The position numbers were made by a program, and so were the translations under genes. The notes under the pieces were generated by a model that worked only from the letters and a program-made list of their open reading frames with translations, did not search any database and was not told where the DNA came from. This document shows, in pieces, positions 35,097 through 44,520 of a DNA stretch of 64,000 nucleotides. Each line of letters opens with the position of its first letter. The stretch's first letter is position 1. The stretch is from Deinococcus taeanensis (GTDB lineage Bacteria; Deinococcota; Deinococci; Deinococcales; Deinococcaceae), in contig NZ_CP083458.1 in assembly GCF_020229735.1 (NCBI RefSeq), positions 186,001 through 250,000 of the forward strand, read 5' to 3'.

Positions 35097-36014
35097 ATGA
35101 CCGGAACGCCGCGCGCCACCCCCACTGCCCCCGCGGCCCACCCCCGCCCCCCACGCCTGCTGCGGGGGGCGCTGCTGTACGCCGGGGCGCTCGCGCTGTT
35201 CGCGTGCCTGGACGCCACCGTCAAGCACCTCACGCAGAACTACCCGGTGCCTGCCGTGGCCTCGGCGCGCTACGCCTCGCAGTTCCTGCTGATGAGCGCC
35301 CTGCTGCTGCCCCGGCACGGCGCGGGCCTGCTGCGCACCCGGCGGCCCGCGCTGGTCACCCTGCGCTCCGCCGCACTCGTGGTATTGACCCTGATGATGA
35401 ACAGCGCCCTGCAGCGCCTCCCGCTGGCTGAAGCGACCGCCATCTCCTTTGCCGCGCCGCTGCTGATCGTGCTGCTTGCCGGGCCCATCCTGGGCGAGCG
35501 CCTGACTGCCGCGCGCGCCGCCGGCGTCGCGGCCGGGTTCGTGGGCGTGCTGCTGATCGCGCAGCCCGGCGGGCACCTCGACCCGCTCGGCGTGACGTTC
35601 GCACTGCTGGCCGCCGCCGCGAACGCCGGGTACGGCCTGCTCTCCCGCGCGCTGGGCTCTACAGAACGGCCCCTGAACATGCTGTACTCCTCCGCGCTGG
35701 TGGGCACCGTGGCCTTCAGCGCGCTGCTGCCGTGGTTCTGGCATGGTCCCCCCGTCACCGCCGGGCAGGGGGCGCTGCTGTTCAGTCTCGGCCTGACCGG
35801 TGGCGCCGGGCACCTGCTGTTCACCCTGGCGTACCGGGAGGCGCCCGCGTCGTTCCTGGCGCCGCTCACGTACCTGCAGCTGGTGTGGGCGGCCCTGCTG
35901 GGCGCCGGGCTGTTCGGGCACGTGCCCTCTCCCACTGCACTTGGCGGCATGCTGCTCGTCTCGGTGGCCGGCGTGAGTGTCGCCCTTCATGACGCCGCCC
36001 GCGCCCGGCGCTGA
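35097..36014 (+). CDS. DMT-family (EamA) transporter
   Basis: A 305-residue membrane protein with ten predicted helices in two EamA repeats. Characteristic pieces: ALFACLDATVKHL in helix 1, AEATAISFAAPLLIVLLAG at the end of the first repeat, FVGVLLIAQPGG, and in the second repeat AYREAPASFLAPLTYLQLVWA and GGMLLVSVAGV. It probably exports a small metabolite; the direction and substrate cannot be read. It stands 48 bases after the peptide permease genes but has its own -10 box next to the ATG. Confidence 0.9.
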   Translation: MTGTPRATPTAPAAHPRPPRLLRGALLYAGALALFACLDATVKHLTQNYPVPAVASARYASQFLLMSALLLPRHGAGLLRTRRPALVTLRSAALVVLTLMMNSALQRLPLAEATAISFAAPLLIVLLAGPILGERLTAARAAGVAAGFVGVLLIAQPGGHLDPLGVTFALLAAAANAGYGLLSRALGSTERPLNMLYSSALVGTVAFSALLPWFWHGPPVTAGQGALLFSLGLTGGAGHLLFTLAYREAPASFLAPLTYLQLVWAALLGAGLFGHVPSPTALGGMLLVSVAGVSVALHDAARARR

Positions 36015-36082
36015 ACGCCCGCCGCGTGGCCGGGCCGGGCGCTGCCAGCGGCAGGCCGCGCATGCGGGGCGCCCGCAGGTGG

Positions 36083-36088
36083 CACAAT
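36083..36088 (+). promoter_or_regulatory. -10-like box for the sugar-kinase micro-ORF
   Basis: CACAAT, preceded by TGG, then 6 bases and a GTG. There is no clear -35 element. It is included because of the repeated 6-8-base spacing to a start codon. Confidence 0.35.
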
Positions 36089-36094
36089 GCGCGG

Positions 36095-36124
36095 GTGAAG
36101 CTCAGCACACCGAGAACGCCTTGA
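36095..36124 (+). CDS. Nine-residue micro-ORF overlapping the sugar-kinase start
   Basis: A GTG placed 6 bases after the CACAAT box opens a 9-codon frame (MKLSTPRTP). Its TGA overlaps the TTG start of the kinase gene in a TTGA junction. There is no ribosome binding site. It is analogous to the rsgA arrangement, and could ensure initiation at the weak TTG. The evidence is positional, so chance is possible. Confidence 0.35.
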   Translation: MKLSTPRTP

Positions 36125-37005
36125 CCCCTCTTCCCTTCAGTCTGGGGCTCGATGCGGGCGGCAGCAGCACCCGGTGGAGCCTGCGCCGCGGCGGCAGCAC
36201 CGTCGCGTCCGGCTCTGGACCGCCGCTGACGACCGCGCTGCTGGGCACACCCGCCGGACAGGACAGCCTGCAGGCGCTGCGCGCCGCGCTTCCCGCCACG
36301 CCGGAGGTGGCGCACGCGGGCCTGCCGGGCCTCAGCGCTGACCACCCGGATACCGACCGGGTCCGCGAGGCGCTCGCCGCCGCGCTCGGCCTGAACCCGG
36401 CGCGCCTGAGCGTCGAAAGTGACCTGGACCTGGCGTACCGCGCGCACCTGGCGCCCGGCAGCGGCGTGCTGCTGTACGCCGGAACGGGCAGCGTCGCGTA
36501 CCACGTCACGCGCGGCGGCGAGGTCATCCGCGCGGGGGGACGCGGGTACCGTATCGGTGACGACGGCGCCGGATTCAGCCTGGGCCGCGGCGCCCTACGC
36601 GCGCTGACCCACGACCTGGACCACGGCCGGCACCCCGAAGGGCCGCTGGCGCAGGAGGTCGCTGCCGTGACGGGCGGCCTGGACTGGAACACCCTGCGCG
36701 CCTTTGCGTACAGCACGCCCGGCGCGGCGGGCCTGGCGACCCTCGCTCCGGCAGTGGGGCGCGCCGCAGACCAGGGCGACGTGCGCGCGCAGACGCTGCT
36801 TCAGGAGGCCGCCCAGGCGCTCGCCGCCCTGGCACGGGCCGTGCAGGAACGCGCCGGAACGCTGCCCGTCACGGCCACCGGCGGCACCCTGCGGGTCAGT
36901 CCGCTGCTCGTGGCGGCGCTAGGGCGCGCGCTGCCCGGCGTGAACGTGCAGCACCGCGATCACGCGGAGGCGGCAGCCCGGTACGCGGAATCCCACGGGT
37001 CCTGA
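36121..37005 (+). CDS. BadF/BadG-type ATPase, N-acetylglucosamine kinase-like
   Basis: A 294-residue ASKHA kinase. The phosphate-1 loop SLGLDAGGSSTRW is at the N-terminus, the central YAGTGSVAYHV and GGRGYRIGDDGAGFSLG blocks match NagK/GspK-like eukaryotic-type GlcNAc kinases, and a TGGTLRVSPLL block is near the end. It would phosphorylate GlcNAc or a related amino sugar, linking it to the nearby anmK-murQ cluster. The start is uncertain: I prefer TTG at 36121 because the -10 box lies downstream of the other in-frame candidates and the micro-ORF stop overlaps exactly there. Confidence 0.82.
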   Translation: MTPLPFSLGLDAGGSSTRWSLRRGGSTVASGSGPPLTTALLGTPAGQDSLQALRAALPATPEVAHAGLPGLSADHPDTDRVREALAAALGLNPARLSVESDLDLAYRAHLAPGSGVLLYAGTGSVAYHVTRGGEVIRAGGRGYRIGDDGAGFSLGRGALRALTHDLDHGRHPEGPLAQEVAAVTGGLDWNTLRAFAYSTPGAAGLATLAPAVGRAADQGDVRAQTLLQEAAQALAALARAVQERAGTLPVTATGGTLRVSPLLVAALGRALPGVNVQHRDHAEAAARYAESHGS

Positions 37006-37054
37006 GGGGCGCGTTCAGAACGCCGGAGTTCAGCGGAACAGGCCCCGTTCAGGC

Positions 37055-39757
37055 TTAGGCGTCCATACTCGGGGCCGCGGCCTCACCGTCACGCATCAGG
37101 GTCAGGAACACGCCGGTCAGCTCCGGATCGAACTGCTGTCCGGCCTGATCCGCCAGAAACGCCAGCGCCTGCTCCGCAGACCACGCGGGCCGGTACGGCC
37201 GGTCAGTCGTCAGGGCGTCGAACACGTCGCACAGGGCGAACAGCCGGGCCAGCCGCGGAATGCGGCGCCCCGCGAGCCGGTCGGGGTAGCCCGCGCCGTC
37301 CCAGCGTTCGTGGTGATGCCGGACCACGTCCAGCGTGGCGCGCCCCACGCCGGGAATGTGCCGGGCGAGCGCCTCGCCGGCCGGGGCGTGCTGCTCAACC
37401 ACGCGGCGTTCTTCCGGCGTAAGCGGGCCGGGTTTGCGCAGCAGATCGTCCGGGACCTGCACCTTCCCGATGTCATGCAGGTACGCGACGTCACGCAGCG
37501 CGGAGCGGTCCGGGTCGCTGAGAGACAGGGCGTCCGCCATGCGCTGGGCGAGCTGCGTGACGCGCGCCGTGTGCCCGTGCGTTTCCATGTCCCTCGCTTC
37601 CAGCGTGAGGCCCAGGGCCAGCAGCGTTCCCTCACGGGCCTCTTCCAGGGCGCGCAGCTGCTCGGCGCGGTCCAGCGCGGTCAGGAAGTGCGCGGCGAGC
37701 GTGCGGACCAGGTGCGTGTCCCACTCCTGAAAGGGCGTGTCCCGCGTGAGGACCAGCACGCCCAGCAGGTTGTGCTCACGCTGCAGCGGCGCAGCCAGCA
37801 GCGCCCCACCCTGAAGAAATGAGGGCCGGTGAATGCGCGTGGCCGTGCGGACATCCGCCACCCGCAGGATGTCCCCCGTGCGGACGGCCTCCCACGCCAG
37901 GCCCTGCCCGCGCTGCAGGGTCACCTGTCCCTGCCCAGGCGACACGCCGCTGGTCGTGGTGGACGTCAGGACGTCAGGTCCGGACTCGTACGCGAGAAAC
38001 ACAATCTCGCGCGCGCCCAGCAGTTCGTGCGTCATGGTCATGACGACGTTCAGCACCTCGTCCTTACGCCGCGTGTCCCGCAGCGCCTCGGTGACGCGCG
38101 CCAGCGCTTCGAGTTCCCGCACGTGCCGCGCGGCCCGCTCGCGGCGCAGACGCGTGAACAGCACCGCTCCGAGCTGCCCGGCCGCTTCGCGGGCGACGCC
38201 GGGCGACCCATCAGGAAACCCGTCGGCGCCGCTGAGCCGGTCCAGGTTCAGGAAGGCGCTGACCTGCCCGTCCACAACGACCGGGACGCCCAGCGTGGCG
38301 CTGATGGCTTCGACCGGCTTCATCAGGCTCTCGTGTTCCCGGCCGGTCAGATGCGTTTCGAGGGTGGTGGCCACGGCCGCGGCGGCCATGACCTCCGGGC
38401 CGCGAAGGATGCGGGGGTGACCCGCCTGCCACGCCGGAACCGGCCAGGCGTACCAGCGCTGCATGCTTGCCGGAGAGCGGCGCACGTCCAGCAGCGTGTC
38501 CGCGAAGCCGTGCTGCGCGCACACCACGAAGTCCCCGCCGGCGTCCACCATGTACAGTGAACCCGCCTCGGCACCTGGAACGCCCCCCACCACGGCGCGC
38601 AGCACCTCATTCCACTGCTGCCGGGTCGGATCGCGGTCCCCGTTGATCAGAGCCAGGGCGCTGCGCGCCGTGAACTCGCCCTGGTCGTCCGGTGCATGCG
38701 GGTGAGGCTGACGGCCGGCGAGCATCAGCCGGTCGCGGCCCGCCTGCTTGGCGCGGTACAGCGCCGCGTCGGCGCGCGCCACGGTGCGCGACGGCACCTC
38801 CTGTTCGTCGTGCACCGCCAGCCCCCCGGACAACGTGACCGGCTGGCCCTGCACCTGCACCTCCCGCACCTGCTCCAGGCTGCGCCGCACAACCGCGGCC
38901 CCCTGTTCGAGGTCCAGGCAGCGCAGCAGCAGCGCGAACTCCTCGCCGCCCACACGGTACACGTGATCGTCGCCACGGACGCCGCGCGTGAGGGCCGCGG
39001 CCACCTCGCGCAGCACGCGGTCTCCTTCCGCGTGACCCAGGGTATCGTTCACCTCCTTGAACAGGTCGATGTCCAGCAGAGCCACCAGGTCACCCCGCCC
39101 GAGCGCGTGCAGGTCCTGGTCGAACTGCCGGCGGTTGCGCAGCCCGGTGAGTGGATCGGAGTACGCCTCCCGCCGCAGGGCGGTGGTGGAACGCAGCAGC
39201 CGCACGCGGGAGGTCAGGACCAGCATCATCGTCCAGTACGACACGAGCAGGAACAGCAGTGCGGCCGGCACGGCGCTCAGCGCTCCGCGGCCCACGGGCA
39301 GCAGGTCAAGCAGCCCGGCGCTCAGGCTCAGGGGCGCCGCCCACCACCGCCACCACGCGGGCGCCACAACACCCAGCTGGCCCTGAGGCGGCCCCAGCAG
39401 CAGGCGCGTCGCCACGCTGCCGGCCAGGACGCCGGAGGTGGCCAGAAGCGCCGGGAGTCCAGCCGGCAGCACTAGTCCCAGACCCGGCAGGGCCGCCAGC
39501 GTCCCCCACAGCGGCCCGTAGAAAAGAGCGATGAGCGCCACCGGCACCAGCCGCAACGTGAACTCCGCGCTGCCCAGCGCCACCGGGTACAGCGCCAGCA
39601 GCAGGCCGGCAACGGCGGCGCCCAGCGTGCGCACCACGATGTCCGTCCGGGCGTGGCGCAGCGGCCACGACCGGTACTCCAGGCTGAGCACGAACGCGCA
39701 CAGCGTCAGCAGGCCGAGGCTGCCGAGCATGGCGCGCAGCTCAGTCAGCAGTGTCAC
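37055..39757 (-). CDS. GGDEF/GAF/HD-GYP bifunctional cyclic-di-GMP protein
   Basis: A 900-residue membrane signalling protein. Residues 1-185 hold about six hydrophobic helices. A GGDEF domain follows (about 195-345) with GGEEF at 270-274 and an RGDD product-inhibition site (RxxD) five residues before it, so the cyclase should be active and feedback-inhibited. Two GAF-like domains occupy about 365-690. The C-terminal HD-GYP domain has HDIGK (about 761) and HHERWDGAGYP (about 814-824), an intact phosphodiesterase site. It can therefore in principle both make and destroy c-di-GMP. The GTG at 39757 is the chosen start; a leaderless 13-codon ORF overlaps it. Confidence 0.92.
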   Translation of the reverse strand: MTLLTELRAMLGSLGLLTLCAFVLSLEYRSWPLRHARTDIVVRTLGAAVAGLLLALYPVALGSAEFTLRLVPVALIALFYGPLWGTLAALPGLGLVLPAGLPALLATSGVLAGSVATRLLLGPPQGQLGVVAPAWWRWWAAPLSLSAGLLDLLPVGRGALSAVPAALLFLLVSYWTMMLVLTSRVRLLRSTTALRREAYSDPLTGLRNRRQFDQDLHALGRGDLVALLDIDLFKEVNDTLGHAEGDRVLREVAAALTRGVRGDDHVYRVGGEEFALLLRCLDLEQGAAVVRRSLEQVREVQVQGQPVTLSGGLAVHDEQEVPSRTVARADAALYRAKQAGRDRLMLAGRQPHPHAPDDQGEFTARSALALINGDRDPTRQQWNEVLRAVVGGVPGAEAGSLYMVDAGGDFVVCAQHGFADTLLDVRRSPASMQRWYAWPVPAWQAGHPRILRGPEVMAAAAVATTLETHLTGREHESLMKPVEAISATLGVPVVVDGQVSAFLNLDRLSGADGFPDGSPGVAREAAGQLGAVLFTRLRRERAARHVRELEALARVTEALRDTRRKDEVLNVVMTMTHELLGAREIVFLAYESGPDVLTSTTTSGVSPGQGQVTLQRGQGLAWEAVRTGDILRVADVRTATRIHRPSFLQGGALLAAPLQREHNLLGVLVLTRDTPFQEWDTHLVRTLAAHFLTALDRAEQLRALEEAREGTLLALGLTLEARDMETHGHTARVTQLAQRMADALSLSDPDRSALRDVAYLHDIGKVQVPDDLLRKPGPLTPEERRVVEQHAPAGEALARHIPGVGRATLDVVRHHHERWDGAGYPDRLAGRRIPRLARLFALCDVFDALTTDRPYRPAWSAEQALAFLADQAGQQFDPELTGVFLTLMRDGEAAAPSMDA

Positions 39758-39782
39758 AGGCCCAACCGGACGGAACAGTCAT
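39741..39782 (-). CDS. Leaderless 13-residue micro-ORF overlapping the GGDEF/HD-GYP start
   Basis: On the minus strand a TACACT -10 box (39789-39794) is followed 6 bases later by an ATG opening MTVPSGWACDTAD, then a stop at 39741-39743. The main gene's GTG (39755-39757) lies inside it in another frame, so the overlap is 17 bases. No Shine-Dalgarno precedes the ATG. This is the third micro-ORF of this layout. Confidence 0.45.
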   Translation of the reverse strand: MTVPSGWACDTAD

Positions 39783-39817
39783 ACGCGCAGTGTACGCACC
39801 TCCCGCCCGCGCGCCCT

Positions 39818-40789
39818 TCATGGGGTGGTGGGCCTCCCCACCGGCAGAGGCTCGGGGCTCAGGAGTTCGTTGCTCCGCACGAACGCCCGCATGAAGCGCC
39901 CCAGGACATCCACCTGCGAGCGGTAGGTGTTGATGGCGCGCAGCTTCACCCGGCGGTCCTCCAGGCTCAGCGGCACCCGTTGCCACGGCAGGCGAGAAGC
40001 CCGCGGCGGCAGCGCCAGCGGCAGCGCCGCGTGCAGACCCTTGGGCAGGGGCCACTCCAGGCCCCCGTGCACCACCCAGTACCGCAGGCGACGCTCCTCG
40101 CCCCGCCCGGCCATCAGGCGCAGCGCGATGACACTCAGGGTGTGGTGGTCGGCATGAAAGTCCTGCGGAGCGGGCGCCAGCACCACGTCAGGCTGAACGC
40201 GCTGCACGATGCGCCGCAGGTCGCGTTCCAGCGCCTCCCCTGTGAACGGCGCGCCGGGGGACTGCGCGCCGGTCAGGTACACACGGCTCATGCCGGTGCG
40301 CGGCGAAGTGTAGGGGGACGTGAAATTCACCGTAAACAGCCGGAACAGCCCCCCATCCGGGTACCCAAGGAAGGTCAGGTGGCTGGCCGGCACGCCCAGC
40401 ACCTGCGCGGCCCGCCGCGCCTCCCCCGCCCGAAGTTCACCCAGCGCCCGCAGCGCACCGCCGCGGGGCCGCAGGGTACGCCCCGTGAGGGCCGCGTCGA
40501 ACTCGAAGCCGTCGCCCGCGGTCACCCACACCACGAACACCTCGGCGCCGGCGGAGCGGGCCTGAAGGATGGTGCCCGCGCAGCACAAGGTCTCGTCGTC
40601 CGGATGGGGGGTCAGCAGCAACACCCGCTGCCCCGGACGGAACGGCGGGCTGGCCGGCAGGGTGGCCACGGCGCGCGTCACGCGGCCCGTCACGCCCGGC
40701 AGTGGCAGGTTGATCCACGCGGCGACGCCCAGCAGCACCAGCAGCGTGGCCGGCAGGGTCCAGCGGGGCAGGAGTCGGCGAGCGGTCAC
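39818..40789 (-). CDS. PIG-L family deacetylase, membrane-anchored
   Basis: A 323-residue protein. An N-terminal hydrophobic segment (LPATLLVLLGVAAWINLPLP) anchors or exports it. The zinc-site motif TPHPDDE follows near residue 60 and the third ligand region is HADHHTLS. The family removes acetyl groups from GlcNAc-linked substrates such as glycolipids, and in low-molecular-weight thiol synthesis (bacillithiol BshB). The transmembrane segment argues for a cell-surface polysaccharide or lipid substrate rather than a cytoplasmic thiol precursor. The GTG at 40787-40789 is the start. It may share no transcript with the neighbouring GGDEF gene, which has its own -10 box. Confidence 0.87.
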   Translation of the reverse strand: MTARRLLPRWTLPATLLVLLGVAAWINLPLPGVTGRVTRAVATLPASPPFRPGQRVLLLTPHPDDETLCCAGTILQARSAGAEVFVVWVTAGDGFEFDAALTGRTLRPRGGALRALGELRAGEARRAAQVLGVPASHLTFLGYPDGGLFRLFTVNFTSPYTSPRTGMSRVYLTGAQSPGAPFTGEALERDLRRIVQRVQPDVVLAPAPQDFHADHHTLSVIALRLMAGRGEERRLRYWVVHGGLEWPLPKGLHAALPLALPPRASRLPWQRVPLSLEDRRVKLRAINTYRSQVDVLGRFMRAFVRSNELLSPEPLPVGRPTTP

Positions 40790-40799
40790 GGCTGTTCAT

Positions 40800-41335
40800 T
40801 GTGCCGCGTTCAGACCTGAAACGCGCAGGCCCGCACCGGGGCGTGACTCGAGGCGGTCACCGGGTCAGGGCAGGGCTCCGGCCAGAACCACCTGGGGCTC
40901 ACGCTGGCCGGGGTCCAAACCCACGCTGTTGTCCCGCATTCAGCTCATGGCGGCTCAGCCCGAGCGGACTTCACTGGACGCAGGAGTGCACCTGAGAAGG
41001 CGGCCCAGCGACCAACCGACCGTGCGTTCGTCCTGGTCCAGACTGAGATTCACCCCGGCGTGCCTCACAAGTCTACCGGGGGGCAGCGCGCAGCGAGGCC
41101 GGCGTGAGGCGCGCCGGGTTCAGCCGCTCGTTGATCGGGGGGTCCTGGCTGCGGCGCTGCCTGTCCGGCAAGCACCCCCAGGACCACCTGACGGTGCCGC
41201 GGCTGGGCGCGTGGGTCGTGGGAAGAGGCGCGTTGTTCACCCGCAGACGGACCGCGGGACTCCATGGGTGGGCAGGAACGCGCGCCGTGCGTTCGCTGGC
41301 AAGCCCGGCCCTTTGCCACGCGCCGCCCGCGCGGG
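40800..41335. other. Gene-free stretch with two inverted repeats
   Basis: I see no convincing gene in these 536 bases. Two inverted repeats stand out: CCGGCCAG 40878-40885 with CTGGCCGG 40904-40911, and GGTCCTGG 41141-41148 with CCAGGACC 41178-41185 (8 bp each). The second could terminate the gcdH transcript, although it lies 150 bases past its stop. Short open segments are compositional. Confidence 0.45.
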
Positions 41336-42496
41336 TTATTCCAGGGCACCCTGGCCGGTCAGGTGACGTCCCACGATCAGGGTGTGAATGTCGTGCGTCC
41401 CTTCGTACGTGTCGACCGTCTCGAGGTTCAGCATGTGGCGAATAACGGGGTACTCGGTCGTGATGCCGTTCCCGCCGTGCAGTTCGCGGGCGAGGCGGGC
41501 GCCCTGCAGGGCCACGCGGACGTTGTTGCGCTTGGCGTAGCTCACCTGGGCGTAGTTCATGGTGCCGGCGTCCTTCAGGGTGCCCAGACGCCACGCCATC
41601 AGCAGGCCCAGGCTGTGGTCGGTCGCCATGCGGGCGAGTTTGTCCTGCACCAGTTGCCGCGCCGCGAGCGGCCGCCCGAAGGTGCTGCGTGACCCGGTGT
41701 AGTCCAGGCTGGCCTGCAGGACGGCTTCCAGAGCGCCCATGGCGCCCCAGGCAATGCCGAAGCGGGCAGAGGTGAGGCACGACAGGGGGCTTTTCAGGCC
41801 GCCGCTGCCCGGCAGCAGGTTCCCGGCGGGAATGCGGCAGTCCTGCAGGACGATTTCTCCCGTGACGCTGGCGCGCAGGCTCATCTTCCGGGTGATTTTC
41901 GGGGCGCTGAAGCCGGGCGTGTCGGTCGGGACGATGAAGCCGCGCACCAGCCCCGCGTCGTCCTTGGCCCAGACCACGGCCACGTCCGCTTCGGGACTGT
42001 TCGTGATCCACATCTTGCTGCCGTTCAGCACGTACTGGTCCCCGTCCAGGCGGGCGCGGGTGCGCATGGCGCCGGGGTCGCTGCCGCCGTCGGGTTCGGT
42101 CAGGCCGAAGCAGCCGATCAGTTCGCCGCTCGCGAGCCCGGGCAGCCAGCGCCGCCGCTGCTCCTCGCTTCCGAACGTGAGGATCGGGTACATCACGAGG
42201 CTGCCCTGCACGCTCGCGGCGCTGCGCAGGCCGCTGTCGGCGCGTTCGAGTTCGTACATCATCGCGCCGTACGCGCTGTACGTGACGCCCGCACCGCCGT
42301 ACTCTTCGGGTGTGGTGGGGCCCAGCAGGCCCATCGCGCCGAACCGGCGCATGACGTCCCGGACGGGCAGGTCCCCGGTGTCCCACCAGTCGGCCACGTG
42401 GGGGAGAAGTTCGGCGTCGCAGAAGGCACGGACGCTTTCGCGCACAAGGCGCTCTTCAGGCTCAAGCAGGTCATGCACCGCGAACTCGTCGAACAT
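41336..42496 (-). CDS. gcdH: Glutaryl-CoA dehydrogenase
   Basis: A 386-residue FAD enzyme that oxidises and decarboxylates glutaryl-CoA to crotonyl-CoA in lysine/tryptophan breakdown. Family-specific blocks: ELERADSGLRSAASVQGSL in part, GCFGLTEPDGGSDPG, LNGSKMWITNSPEADV, the REL-HGGNGIT core and TYEGTHDIHTLI, where the catalytic Glu sits. I used the Met of MFDEFAVHDL; the frame is open upstream but is Arg/Pro-rich. A GAGAG site precedes it. It stands alone between two gene-free stretches, with the GH2 terminator just upstream. Confidence 0.93.
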   Translation of the reverse strand: MFDEFAVHDLLEPEERLVRESVRAFCDAELLPHVADWWDTGDLPVRDVMRRFGAMGLLGPTTPEEYGGAGVTYSAYGAMMYELERADSGLRSAASVQGSLVMYPILTFGSEEQRRRWLPGLASGELIGCFGLTEPDGGSDPGAMRTRARLDGDQYVLNGSKMWITNSPEADVAVVWAKDDAGLVRGFIVPTDTPGFSAPKITRKMSLRASVTGEIVLQDCRIPAGNLLPGSGGLKSPLSCLTSARFGIAWGAMGALEAVLQASLDYTGSRSTFGRPLAARQLVQDKLARMATDHSLGLLMAWRLGTLKDAGTMNYAQVSYAKRNNVRVALQGARLARELHGGNGITTEYPVIRHMLNLETVDTYEGTHDIHTLIVGRHLTGQGALE

Positions 42497-42592
42497 ACTC
42501 TCTGATATCACGCGCGGGGCCCGCAGAACGGTGGCGCGCCCTGCGGCGCGGGTCAGGGCGTGCTCCGTTGCCCCGCCGCGCACCCGGAATGT

Positions 42593-42627
42593 CGGAAGCC
42601 GGCGTCGTGTCAGGACGCCGGCTTCCG
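42593..42627 (-). terminator. Terminator of the GH2 glycosidase gene
   Basis: CGGAAGCCGGCGTC and GACGCCGGCTTCCG form a perfect 14-base stem around a 7-base loop, starting 10 bases past the glycosidase stop. Confidence 0.85.
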
Positions 42628-42636
42628 GTGGGGTGG

Positions 42637-44472
42637 TTAGTGGCCCATTGTCTCCATCAGCTGCTTGGCCTGCCATTCCGGGGTGTACCCGAACGGGTCG
42701 GGGATGACGCTGATGTCAATGGTGCGCGGGTCGCGGGGTCCGGCGGTGGCACGCAGCAGGCGGTCAGGGTTGCCCTTGAAGCGCCGGTGCTCGTCCAGCA
42801 GGCCGTTTTTCTCCTGGAACGTGTCGGTCAGCTGCGTGTAGCAGAAGCCTGCGAGGGCCTGGCAGTCATGCGTGGCTTCCAGCAGAGACTCGTAGTGCGC
42901 GAGGAAGGCTTCGTCGTCGCGGGCGTGACTGTAGCCCCAGCCGGGCTGCGTGTCGGTGATGAAGGCGATGCCGCCGAATTCGGTGATCATCACCGGCAGG
43001 TCACGGTCGGCCAGGGTGGGGTCGAGCAGCAGGTTGCGGCCGCCGGGGCGGGCGTGCAGCAGGGTGTCGCGGACACGTTCGCGGGTGCTGTAGCGGGCGC
43101 GCAGGACGTCCGCGGCGGGCGTGTAGTCGTGAATGGTGAGCACGTCGGTCGCGTCGTTCTCCCAGCCGTCGTTGCCAATGACGGGCCGCGTGGTGTCCAG
43201 CGCGCGGGTCAGTTCGTACAGGGCGCGGACGAGGGCGCGGGACCGGGACCGGCGCGTCAGGTCCGGCACGCCCCACGATTCGTTGAAGGGCACCCACGCC
43301 ACCACGCTGGGGTGGCCGCGGTCGCGCATGACGGCTTCCATCCATTCGGCCGTGACGGTCTGGATGCTGCGGTCGCTGAGGCGGTAGGCGCTTGGCATTT
43401 CCGCCCAGACCAGCAGGCCGAGCCGGTCGGCCCAGTACAGGTAGCGGGGATCTTCGAGTTTCTGGTGTTTGCGCACGCCATTGAAGCCCAGGCGCTTGGT
43501 GAGTTCCACGTCGGCGCGGAACTGCTCGCTGGTGGCCGTCATGAGCGACTCCGGCCAGTACCCCTGGTCGAGCACGAAGCGCAGCTGGTACGGGGAGCCG
43601 TTGAGCAGGAACCGGCCCTGCTCGATGGTGACGGAGCGCAGCGCGGTGTACCCGAGGACGCGGTCGATCACCTCGGTCCCGTCGAGAATCTCAACGGTCG
43701 TGTCGATCAGCTGCGGGTGTTCGGGGCTCCACAGCAGCTGGTTGCGGTGGCTGTCAATGCCGCCGTCGAGCAGAGGAATGACGCGGTGCAGTTCGTTGCT
43801 GGAGAGGGTGTACACGTCGTCGGCGAGGGTCTCGCCGGGCACAGTGAGGACGACACGGGCCTTCAGGCCAGAACGAAAGTTGTCGACGTTCACGCGGACG
43901 TGCACGCCCCAGGTGTCCAGATCAGGCTGGAATTCCACGCGCTGGACCGACGTGACAGGGACGCGTTCCATCCAGACGGTCTGCCAGATGCCAGTGGTGC
44001 GGGGGTACCAGATGCCGTGCGGTTCGGGCAGCCAGTCCTGCTTGCCGCGCGGCTGGTCCAGGGCGAGGGGGTCGTCCTCGGCGCGCACGACGATCTCAAA
44101 GGACCCGCTGGCGTAGTCGGTGACGTCCACGGTGAAGGGGGTGTGTCCTCCGCGGTGCTCGGCGGCTTTCTGCCCGTTGATCCAGACGGTGGCGTGGTAG
44201 TCCACGGCGCCGAAGTGAAGCAGGGTGCGGCCGCTGGTCCATTCGTCGGAGCACTGTACGGTGCGGCGGTACCACACGGCGCGGCCGTGAGCGGGGGTGT
44301 GCAGACCGCTGGCGAGACTTTCCGGCGGGTAGGGCACTTCAATCTGCTGGTCGAAGTCGACGGTGGCGGGATGCTGGTGGGTGGCGCTGGTGTCGAAGCT
44401 GAAAGCCCAGGGGCCGTCGAGGGTCGACCAGAGGGGGCGTTGCATCAGGGGGCGGGGGTGAACGTTACGCAT
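42637..44472 (-). CDS. Glycoside hydrolase family 2 (beta-galactosidase/beta-glucuronidase type)
   Basis: A 611-residue GH2 enzyme without a signal peptide. Order: sugar-binding jelly-roll (PLWSTLDGPWAFSFD, VWYRRTV, VDYHATVWINGQKAA), immunoglobulin-like linker domain, then a TIM barrel with the acid/base Glu in VPFNESWG and the nucleophile Glu in MITEFGG. The barrel closes with YTQLTDTFQEKNGLL. This short GH2 form lacks the C-terminal domain of LacZ. Substrate could be beta-galactosides, glucuronides or mannosides. I chose the Met at 44472 because an AAGGAG site precedes it and the family begins there. Confidence 0.92.
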   Translation of the reverse strand: MRNVHPRPLMQRPLWSTLDGPWAFSFDTSATHQHPATVDFDQQIEVPYPPESLASGLHTPAHGRAVWYRRTVQCSDEWTSGRTLLHFGAVDYHATVWINGQKAAEHRGGHTPFTVDVTDYASGSFEIVVRAEDDPLALDQPRGKQDWLPEPHGIWYPRTTGIWQTVWMERVPVTSVQRVEFQPDLDTWGVHVRVNVDNFRSGLKARVVLTVPGETLADDVYTLSSNELHRVIPLLDGGIDSHRNQLLWSPEHPQLIDTTVEILDGTEVIDRVLGYTALRSVTIEQGRFLLNGSPYQLRFVLDQGYWPESLMTATSEQFRADVELTKRLGFNGVRKHQKLEDPRYLYWADRLGLLVWAEMPSAYRLSDRSIQTVTAEWMEAVMRDRGHPSVVAWVPFNESWGVPDLTRRSRSRALVRALYELTRALDTTRPVIGNDGWENDATDVLTIHDYTPAADVLRARYSTRERVRDTLLHARPGGRNLLLDPTLADRDLPVMITEFGGIAFITDTQPGWGYSHARDDEAFLAHYESLLEATHDCQALAGFCYTQLTDTFQEKNGLLDEHRRFKGNPDRLLRATAGPRDPRTIDISVIPDPFGYTPEWQAKQLMETMGH

Positions 44473-44520
44473 GCGTCTCCTTGGCCTGAGTGCGGGTTCA
44501 CCCAGGTGAAGCTTTCCTAA

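Noticed and set aside
40569..41366. A plus-strand 265-codon open frame between the PIG-L gene and gcdH
   Set aside because: It overlaps the PIG-L start and the gcdH end, has no domain pattern, and its composition is typical of shadow frames.
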